From Cytobacillus purgationiresistens (lineage in GTDB: Bacteria > Bacillota > Bacilli > Bacillales > Cytobacillaceae): a DNA stretch of 64,000 nt. Shown one piece after another: positions 57,974-64,000 of the stretch. Under the pieces are notes generated by a model, which worked only from the letters and a program-made list of their open reading frames with translations, was not told the DNA's origin and did not search any database. A program made the translations under genes and the position numbers. The first letter of the stretch is position 1, and every line of letters begins with the position of its first letter. The stretch lies in assembly GCF_030813235.1 (NCBI RefSeq), contig NZ_JAUSUB010000010.1:62001-126000 (forward strand). The letters are read 5' to 3'.

Positions 57974-57990
57974 TAGGTGCCTGTCACCGC
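57974..57990. repeat. GGTGCCTGTCACC repeat core, copy 3
   Basis: The reverse complement of the core in copies 1 and 2, here with shorter and imperfect flanks (ATTCGACAAA on the right). It lies between the promoter and the TPP riboswitch. Confidence 0.6.
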
Positions 57991-58017
57991 CAAAATTCGA
58001 CAAATAATTTAATATTG

Positions 58018-58118
58018 AAGACATGTGGGGGGACCGGTTTGGCCGGTTGAGAATTCATCCGTTTTAGATGATAACCCTTTGAACCTGATCTGCTTCATGG
58101 CAGCGTAGGGAACATATT
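58018..58118 (+). promoter_or_regulatory. TPP riboswitch (THI element)
   Basis: Conserved THI sequences: GGGG...TTGAGA, then ACCCTTTGAACCTGATCTG and GCAGCGTAGGGAA. Binds thiamine pyrophosphate and stops transcription through the downstream hairpin (58,146-58,177: GCGCCCGGG, loop, CTGGGCG, TTTTTT). Controls the four-gene thiamine-precursor transporter operon. Confidence 0.95.
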
Positions 58119-58145
58119 ACATAACATTCATATGTTTGACGATAT

Positions 58146-58177
58146 GCGCCCGGGTTTATTTCTCTGGGCGTTTTTTA
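58146..58177 (+). terminator. Riboswitch-controlled terminator
   Basis: CGCCCGGG and CTGGGCG arms followed by TTTTTTATTTTT, 70 bp upstream of thiY. Confidence 0.8.
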
Positions 58178-58246
58178 TTTTTCCAATCCTATTAGAAATA
58201 GGAAAAAACATCATACTAGAAATACATACTAAGGAGGATTGTCCAC

Positions 58247-59254
58247 ATGAAAAAATGGTTAGCAGCATTATCTGCTATATTCTTGCTGACAGCTTGTGGT
58301 GCTAATAATGATGATAATAAGTCATCAAACGGTAAAGGGGAAGACTTTGAAAAAATCACTTTTGTTCTAGATTGGACGCCAAACACGAACCATACGGGTT
58401 TATACGTTGCTCGTGAGAAGGGTTATTTTGCAGAGGAAGGGCTTGATGTCGATATCATCATGCCTGGTGATGCTGGTGCAGATCAGCTAATCGCCTCAGG
58501 GAAAGCGGACTTCGGCATCAGCTATCAAGAAGGAATTACACAAGCACGTGTACAAGATGTTCCACTTGTTTCGATCGCTGCTGTGATTCAACATAATACA
58601 TCAGGCTTTGCTTCACCTGCTGAAAAAAACATCACCTCTCCTAAGGACTTTGCTGGAAAAACCTATGGTGGCTGGGGATCACCTGTAGAAGCATCTGTTA
58701 TTGACTCTCTGATGAAAATAGACAATGCAGATGTCAATGATGTTTCTATCATGAATATTGGTGATACCGACTTTTTCACTGCCGTTCAAAGAGATGTTGA
58801 CTTTACTTGGATTTATTATGGTTGGACAGGTGTAGAGGCTGAGCTGCGCGGGGAAGACATTAATATGGTCTATTTAACAGATTATACAGAGAAGCTTGAT
58901 TACTATACGCCTGTTCTTGCAACAAATGAAAAGATGATCGCGGAGCAGCCAGAAGCAGTCCGTGCGTTTGTAAAAGCTGCAGAAAAGGGCTATAAATTTG
59001 CGATCAACAATCCTTCTGAAGCAGCAGATATTTTATTGGAAGCTGCACCAGATTTAGATGAAGAGCTTGTGAAAAAAAGTCAGGAATGGCTTGCGCCTCG
59101 TTATCAAGATGATGCGGCAAACTGGGGGGAGCAGAAGCTGTCTGTTTGGGAAAACTATGCAGAGTGGATGTTTGAAAATGAATTATTAGATAAGCCGCTA
59201 GAAGCAGACAAAGCATTTACAAATGAATTTTTACCTAATGAGGGGGGAAAATGA
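58247..59254 (+). CDS. thiY: Thiamine-precursor ABC transporter substrate-binding lipoprotein
   Basis: 335 aa, NMT1/THI5-like fold. Lipobox LTAC at residues 14-17; DWTPNTNHTGLYVAREKGYF (about residues 43-62) is typical of ThiY, which binds formyl-aminopyrimidine (FAMP). The TPP riboswitch and the following permease and ATPase support import of a pyrimidine for thiamine salvage. Confidence 0.88.
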   Translation: MKKWLAALSAIFLLTACGANNDDNKSSNGKGEDFEKITFVLDWTPNTNHTGLYVAREKGYFAEEGLDVDIIMPGDAGADQLIASGKADFGISYQEGITQARVQDVPLVSIAAVIQHNTSGFASPAEKNITSPKDFAGKTYGGWGSPVEASVIDSLMKIDNADVNDVSIMNIGDTDFFTAVQRDVDFTWIYYGWTGVEAELRGEDINMVYLTDYTEKLDYYTPVLATNEKMIAEQPEAVRAFVKAAEKGYKFAINNPSEAADILLEAAPDLDEELVKKSQEWLAPRYQDDAANWGEQKLSVWENYAEWMFENELLDKPLEADKAFTNEFLPNEGGK

Positions 59255-59544
59255 TGGCAAACTCTTTAGTCAGCATACAAATCATTCCTAAAACGAAAAA
59301 TGGCGAAGATGTTATTCCTTATGTTGATGAGGCGATTAAAGTAATTGAAGAAGCAGGTGTGAACTATGAGGTCCATCCATTAGAAACAACAATGGAAGGA
59401 GAGTTGCAGCAGCTTCTTGAGATCATAGCAAAAATGAATAAAAGAATGATTGAAATCGGCAGCAAAAATGTAATCTCTCAAATAAAGATTCTTTATCAGC
59501 CAGAGGGTATTACATTAGGGACATTAACGGAGAAATATCGTTAA
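59251..59544 (+). CDS. Thiamine-binding family protein (MTH1187/YkoF-like)
   Basis: 97 aa. VSIQIIPKTKNGEDVIPYVD, then YEVHPLETTMEGELQQLLEI: the alpha/beta DUF77 (YkoF N-terminal/MTH1187) fold that binds thiamine or its pyrimidine part. ATG overlaps thiY by 4 nt; supports coupling to the transporter. Confidence 0.8.
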   Translation: MMANSLVSIQIIPKTKNGEDVIPYVDEAIKVIEEAGVNYEVHPLETTMEGELQQLLEIIAKMNKRMIEIGSKNVISQIKILYQPEGITLGTLTEKYR

Positions 59545-60311
59545 TGAAGAAGCAATTCTTGAAAGGGTGGAGTTCGTTATTTGTACTCCTCCTTTTATTC
59601 ATTATTTGGGAAGTTGCCGTAAGACTAGCCGATACCCCCAGTTGGCTCCTTCCATCTCCCGCAGCCATTTTTACTGAAGCAATAACTGGATGGTCGAACT
59701 TTTCTATTCATTTACTATCAACTGTTCAATTAGCTTTACTTGGTTTCATTCTAGGGTCGGTATTTGGGCTTTTAACAGCAATGGTCCTTCACCTCGTTCC
59801 ATTCCTAAGAGAAGCAGTCTATCCGCTCCTCATTCTGTCGCAGAATATACCAATTATTGTTCTTGCCCCACTTTTAGTCATCTGGTTTGGATTTGGGTTA
59901 TTGCCCAAGCTTATTGTCATTACGCTTGTCTGCTTTTTCCCAATTACGATTGCAGCACTTGATGGGTTCAGACAAACACCTCAAGATCTCAAAACTTATA
60001 TGATGATGGCGGGAGCAAATAGAAAACAGCTTTTTTGGAAGCTCGAACTCCCCTTTTCTCTCCCTTCCTTATTCTCAGGGATTAAAATTTCTGCAACCTA
60101 CAGTGTGATGGGTGCAGTCATTTCTGAGTGGTTAGGAGCAAAAACAGGGATTGGTGTTTATATGACATTAGCTTCTTCCTCATTTCGCACGGACCGAGTC
60201 TTTGTTGCCATTTTTGCAATCATGCTCATTAGCTTGTTATTCTTCGCAATCATCCTGATTGCTGAACGAAAGCTTGTACGCTGGAGATCCATCGAGGGGG
60301 AGACAAAATGA
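59544..60311 (+). CDS. thiX: ABC transporter permease, thiamine precursor
   Basis: 255 aa, about six transmembrane segments. BPD-type permease with the EAA loop (GANRKQLFWKLELPFSLPSL; ISEWLGAKTGIG). Start overlaps the thiamine-binding gene; overlaps the ATPase gene by 4 nt. Confidence 0.88.
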   Translation: MKKQFLKGWSSLFVLLLLFIIWEVAVRLADTPSWLLPSPAAIFTEAITGWSNFSIHLLSTVQLALLGFILGSVFGLLTAMVLHLVPFLREAVYPLLILSQNIPIIVLAPLLVIWFGFGLLPKLIVITLVCFFPITIAALDGFRQTPQDLKTYMMMAGANRKQLFWKLELPFSLPSLFSGIKISATYSVMGAVISEWLGAKTGIGVYMTLASSSFRTDRVFVAIFAIMLISLLFFAIILIAERKLVRWRSIEGETK

Positions 60312-61045
60312 AATTACTAACACTCGAAAGTATAGGAAAAAGCTTCGGTGTCAATCAAGTTCTTAATGATTTACAATTTACTATTGATCAAGGGGAATTT
60401 GTATCGATTATTGGTCCTTCTGGAAGCGGAAAAAGCACGATATTCAATATGATTGGCGGTCTGTTGACTCCTGATGAAGGAAGCATTGTCTTAAATGGAA
60501 AAAGGATAAATGGAAAACGAGGCAGTATTAGCTATATGCCACAGTCTTCATCCCTCCTACCTTGGAGAAGTATTTTAAATAATGTGGTGCTAGGTCAGGA
60601 ATTACAAGGAGCAGTTGACAAAGATAAAGCGATCGCTATGTTAAAAAAAGCTGGGCTTGAACAATTTGTTCATGCTTATCCTCATGAATTATCTGGCGGA
60701 ATGAAACAAAGAGCAGCTTTTATCCGGGCGCTATTAAGCCCCCAACCGCTCATCTTACTCGATGAGCCATTTTCAGCACTAGATGAACTGACAAGAGCCG
60801 ACATGCAAAGATGGCTGTTAGATATCTGGGAACAGCATCAGCCAACCATTCTTTTTGTCACACATAATATAGAAGAAGCTTTGTTTTTATCTGATAAAAT
60901 ATTGATACTTTCTGAAAAGCCTGCAGCAATTAAAAAAAGCTATGATGTCCCCTTTCAAAGACCAAGAAATGAGGATTTATTTCTTGAAGAGACCTTTCTT
61001 CAAAGCAAAAAAGAGGTCTATCATTATTTAAAAAATGTTGATTAA
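60308..61045 (+). CDS. thiZ: ABC transporter ATPase, thiamine precursor
   Basis: 245 aa. Walker A GPSGSGKS, Q-loop near MPQSSSLLPW, signature LSGGMKQRAAFI, Walker B LILLDEPFSALDE, switch H in FVTHNIEEAL. Energises the thiXYZ transporter. Confidence 0.9.
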   Translation: MKLLTLESIGKSFGVNQVLNDLQFTIDQGEFVSIIGPSGSGKSTIFNMIGGLLTPDEGSIVLNGKRINGKRGSISYMPQSSSLLPWRSILNNVVLGQELQGAVDKDKAIAMLKKAGLEQFVHAYPHELSGGMKQRAAFIRALLSPQPLILLDEPFSALDELTRADMQRWLLDIWEQHQPTILFVTHNIEEALFLSDKILILSEKPAAIKKSYDVPFQRPRNEDLFLEETFLQSKKEVYHYLKNVD

Positions 61046-61132
61046 ACAATATATGCTTACTTCTTCCTATTTTCTAACTTGGAAATAAAAGGTATTATAT
61101 TAAATAAATTACCTTTTAAAGGGGGAAGAACA

Positions 61133-61390
61133 TTGAGAATAAAAATCTATGGATTCATCACGATATTATTCACCTTATCTGCATTACTTTTCTCAGCTTC
61201 AATCGCTGCTGAGGCACAGACACTAGGCTTGGAGAATCTTGCAGAGAATGAAGGTAATACCGTTGAGTACTCTGATGATATAGTCATAGACGCGGAAAAG
61301 GTTTGCTGGCATTGTACAAAATATAAAACATCTGGTTATTTTAAGATTTGCGTTGAGGGCTTTTGGAGTCCCATTTGCTATGACTTATGA
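61133..61390 (+). CDS. Secreted Cys-containing peptide, 85 aa
   Basis: TTG 61133 with GGGGGAAG 6 nt upstream; an earlier ATG at 61079 lacks a site. A signal peptide (FITILFTLSALLFSASIAA) is followed by an acidic stretch and a compact C-terminal part with four Cys: CWHCTKYKTSGYFKIC and a final C three residues from the end. Might be a disulfide-rich bacteriocin-like or extracytoplasmic signalling peptide. No export or immunity gene nearby. Ends before a bidirectional terminator. Confidence 0.65.
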   Translation: MRIKIYGFITILFTLSALLFSASIAAEAQTLGLENLAENEGNTVEYSDDIVIDAEKVCWHCTKYKTSGYFKICVEGFWSPICYDL

Positions 61391-61432
61391 AGCAAAACTC
61401 TCCAATTGTTAAACACTTCAATTACCAATAAA

Positions 61433-61467
61433 AAGAGGTGAAGCTATCGCTCCACCTTTTTTTATTC
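61433..61467. terminator. Bidirectional terminator
   Basis: GAGGTGAAGC and GCTCCACCT arms with AAAA on one side and TTTTTTTATT on the other, between convergent genes. Confidence 0.75.
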
Positions 61468-62286
61468 AATTCCAGATAATTCTCGTTTAATTACCTCAAT
61501 ATTTTCTTCATGACAGCCTTTAGTAAAACTAGATGGATAATGATGCATCTCGCCTAATCTGTCTATTTCATGTTCATCCTCATTTTTCACTGCCTGTATT
61601 AAAGAAGTTAGGTATTCATCTGCCATCTGGATCCTTCTCTTCATCTCACTTTGAGTGTATGCTGGCTTCCCATGCCCAGGAATAAGAAGCTGTATCTTAT
61701 TAGCTTCAACTATTTCTTTTGATTTTTCCAGGGTTTGTTGGTAGGATACTGCACTGTCATTGATAAATGGCAATTCAAAATCTGATAAGTAATCTCCTGT
61801 TACCCAAACTCCTAGTGATTTAATCACGATAAATAAACCATCGCTCGTATGTCCTGGAGCTAAATAAAAGGTCAGTGTAGTTGAATCAAATTGGACTTTT
61901 TGACCATCAGTATGTATAACAATATCGAGTTTAGGATATTCAATTGGACATTCTCGATCAATATAATAGTCCTTGTCAAATTCATTTATTAATTGTACTT
62001 TTTTCTCCTTGAATGGATGATTTTCCATCCCAATACTTCCGATTACTGTCGCCCCTAAGAACGTTTGGTAACCAATAATATGATCAAAATCACCGTGAGT
62101 GAAAATTAATACTAATCTTTTATTCCCTTGTTTTTCATCTACTTCTTTTCTTATTTCATCCATTTCATTAGGAAGCATTGCAGGGTCAATCACGATAATC
62201 GCATCATTCGTTTCAATTACAGTTGATAAAACTTTGTATAAAGCACTTTGAAAAACAGCAATATGTTCATCTTGAAATATTTTCAT
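61462..62286 (-). CDS. Metallo-beta-lactamase-fold hydrolase
   Basis: 274 aa. THGDFDHIIG is the HxxDH-type metal motif (here H-G-D-F-D-H), followed by later H/D ligands LAPGHTSDGL, TGDYLSDF and PGHGKPAY. Substrate unknown; could be a thioesterase or glyoxalase II-like enzyme. Confidence 0.85.
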   Translation of the reverse strand: MKIFQDEHIAVFQSALYKVLSTVIETNDAIIVIDPAMLPNEMDEIRKEVDEKQGNKRLVLIFTHGDFDHIIGYQTFLGATVIGSIGMENHPFKEKKVQLINEFDKDYYIDRECPIEYPKLDIVIHTDGQKVQFDSTTLTFYLAPGHTSDGLFIVIKSLGVWVTGDYLSDFELPFINDSAVSYQQTLEKSKEIVEANKIQLLIPGHGKPAYTQSEMKRRIQMADEYLTSLIQAVKNEDEHEIDRLGEMHHYPSSFTKGCHEENIEVIKRELSGIE

Positions 62287-62304
62287 CTCGTTCCCCTATC
62301 TGTT

Positions 62305-62892
62305 TCATTCCTTAAATCCATCTTGCATAGAAGTTAAAAACTTAGTCCTATCATCCTTAATTGCTTTGTAAAACACTTGTTCTGACCTTTTTTTATAGTA
62401 TACCTCATTCTGTTCAACCCATATCTTCAATTCTATCGTTTGATCATTGTCCAATCGTATCAAGCAATCATAAGCAGGCGGATTTTCAGGTACATATGAC
62501 ACTCTCTTTCCATTATTCACTAAACTTGTGATGACATCAATCCAAGAATGATTGTCAGACGTACGGTGATCAATTTCATAATTATATTCTGTGGGTCTAA
62601 AGCTTTTTTCTGATCGAGATGTTGCAAGAATAGTCTCATCAATTGATGCAGATAAAAAAGGGCTAATCGCTTGTGTGTCCTTCCATTCAATATAGGTGAG
62701 CCCAATAAATATAGTAATAACAGCAATAAGCGCAGCGGAATGCGCAAGATGGATATACCCTCTTTTTTCTCTAGGTCTACATTGATTGATTTTTTCTTGG
62801 ATTTTTTGAAAGGATTTATGCTTTTCTTCTATATCTCTATGCAGCATGTTTAGCTCTTTAAGTGACTCATCGATTTGAGAAAACTTCTTCAA
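62305..62892 (-). CDS. Probable anti-sigma factor of the adjacent ECF sigma
   Basis: 195 aa; TTG 62892 with GGGGAGAAAG, overlapping the ECF gene 3' end. A cytosolic helical N-terminus (KKFSQIDESLKELNMLHRDI), one transmembrane helix (AALIAVITIFIGLTYIEW) and an extracellular C-terminal domain. This is the layout of membrane anti-sigma factors; no zinc HxxxCxxC is seen, so it is not a ZAS type. Confidence 0.7.
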   Translation of the reverse strand: MKKFSQIDESLKELNMLHRDIEEKHKSFQKIQEKINQCRPREKRGYIHLAHSAALIAVITIFIGLTYIEWKDTQAISPFLSASIDETILATSRSEKSFRPTEYNYEIDHRTSDNHSWIDVITSLVNNGKRVSYVPENPPAYDCLIRLDNDQTIELKIWVEQNEVYYKKRSEQVFYKAIKDDRTKFLTSMQDGFKE

Positions 62893-63403
62893 AACTTTCT
62901 CCCCTTTTTTTCAATTCTTTTTTTAATGCTTTTAGAGCTCGTAAGGTCGTAATTCTTACTTTATTTTCATTCCAATTTAAGATACTTGCTGTTTCCTTTA
63001 TGGAGAATTCTTTTATTTTTCTTAATACAATCACTTCTCGATAACTTAACCTTAGCTTACGGATTGCTTCATATAAAATAGTTATTTTTTCGTCCTTTAT
63101 AAGTATCTCAACCGGAGATTGCTGATCTGGGTGAACATGGTTTTGTTCTATAGAAAGAAAGGTGAATTTTGTTTTTTTTCTTAAATAGTCAATAGCTGTA
63201 TTTCTTGCGATTTTTATAAGCCATGTATATAGTTGCGACTCTTGATTAAATTGATTGATGCATTGAAATGCTTTAATAAATGTTTCTTGTGTTAAATCTT
63301 CAGCGGTAGCCCGATCATTAACTAAAAGGAATATATAGCTATAGATTTGATCACTATGCTTGTCATATATTTGGCTAAATTGATGATCACTGGCACTTAC
63401 CAT
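62867..63403 (-). CDS. ECF-type RNA polymerase sigma factor
   Basis: 178 aa. Region 2 (YIFLLVNDRATAEDLTQETF and WLIKIARNTAIDYLRKKTK), region 4 (LRLSYREVIVLRKIKEFSIK and ILNWNENKVRITTLRALKAL). AAAAGGAGGATT before ATG 63403. Co-transcribed with its anti-sigma partner; target genes unknown. Confidence 0.88.
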   Translation of the reverse strand: MVSASDHQFSQIYDKHSDQIYSYIFLLVNDRATAEDLTQETFIKAFQCINQFNQESQLYTWLIKIARNTAIDYLRKKTKFTFLSIEQNHVHPDQQSPVEILIKDEKITILYEAIRKLRLSYREVIVLRKIKEFSIKETASILNWNENKVRITTLRALKALKKELKKRGESFEEVFSNR

Positions 63404-64000
63404 TACATAAAATCCTCCTTTTCAAATTCAAAGCTTAATAAAATTTAATTTTCTGAATGTTATTGTTAAAAATACCATAGACCTGAAAAAAATCTAGTGA
63501 GGTTTGTAACATCTTTGTTAAATATGGTTCTTTTTGACTCATGCTGCTGAAAAGGTAAGACTTCTGAATTATTTTTGATATTAAAAATGTTTTAGTTCTT
63601 TTTCAGTGAACCATTAAAGAAAATCATTATTAGGCTTCATTTCTCACTAAAACTCCCTACAAATGATCTGCTTTTACCCCTTCTTTTACAAAACTATGAC
63701 ATTCATCACAACTCCTATGCCCTCAAACTATTGACCTAAAAGAAATATGTCATATTTATTGCCCAATTACTAAATGCTTAATTTTCTAAATATTTTTAAT
63801 TATCTCATAATACATAAGGCCTGCTAAGAGGGATTTTAGCTATTTTTTCAGTTTTTTTCGCTTTCATTTGCACTAAATCACCATCCGTTCTCTATTACGA
63901 TTCACTCATTTTGTAAAAACGAACATATTATTCGACATAATCTGACAACTTTACGTTTTTTTATTAGCTAATGTTTAAGTAACGGAAGGGTTTCCCAATT
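63404..64000. other. AT-rich intergenic region at the window end
   Basis: About 600 bp upstream of the ECF sigma gene. No gene with a plausible ribosome binding site, no strong hairpin. It should hold the ECF operon promoter, which was not pinned down. Confidence 0.5.

Overview
The window joins two kinds of DNA. Positions 1 to about 40,437 are a prophage of moderate GC. From about 40,440 to 64,000 is AT-rich chromosome of an endospore-forming Bacillaceae bacterium. The host assignment rests on an alpha/beta-type small acid-soluble spore protein, a SigI/RsgI pair, a SleB-type cell wall hydrolase, DUF3189/DUF3905-type proteins, a T-box and a TPP riboswitch, and GGAGG-type ribosome binding sites throughout. 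The junction is the 3' part of a tRNA-Arg(CCU) gene (40,393-40,437). This is the expected host-side attachment site when a phage integrates into a tRNA 3' end; the intact tRNA would lie left of the window.

Prophage layout, nearly all on the minus strand: terminase large subunit (partial, 1-1,488) and small subunit (2,679-3,068), with a small tyrosine recombinase on the opposite strand between them. Next come a SinI-like micropeptide, a winged-helix (HTH_36) protein beside 22-bp iterons, and an HNH endonuclease. A divergent repressor/operator switch follows at 7.0-7.4 kb. A modification module holds a DUF4942 adenine methyltransferase, an HTH protein and a Mom-like protein (7.9-10.3 kb). A nucleotide-metabolism module holds a dNMP kinase, ThyX, dUTPase and class II ribonucleotide reductase (10.9-18.1 kb). 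A replication/recombination module holds a RuvC-like nuclease, a PD-(D/E)XK nuclease, a family A DNA polymerase, an SSB-like protein, primase, DnaB-type helicase and a DnaC-like loader (19-35 kb). Inside it, at 27.5-29.7 kb, is an arbitrium-type communication locus: AimR, an AimP peptide with an unusual glycine-rich C-terminus, two identical operator palindromes and a divergent HTH gene. From 35 to 39.8 kb are small early genes, a metallopeptidase and a second HTH_36 protein. A repeat-rich stretch leads to the attachment site.

Host layout: scattered small genes (SRPBCC, DUF3189, VOC, small membrane and spore-related proteins); a B12-binding radical SAM protein; a KtrB/TrkH K+ channel subunit; SASP; rsgI-sigI; a NhaC-family transporter under a tyrosine-type T-box; prfC (RF3); tatA; a LysM/SleB hydrolase; a TPP-riboswitch-controlled thiamine-precursor ABC transporter (thiY, a small thiamine-binding-type protein, permease, ATPase); a secreted Cys-rich peptide; a metallo-beta-lactamase-fold hydrolase; and an ECF sigma/anti-sigma pair. 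The host DNA also carries two families of dispersed repeats. No CRISPR array, rRNA or insertion-sequence transposase was seen.
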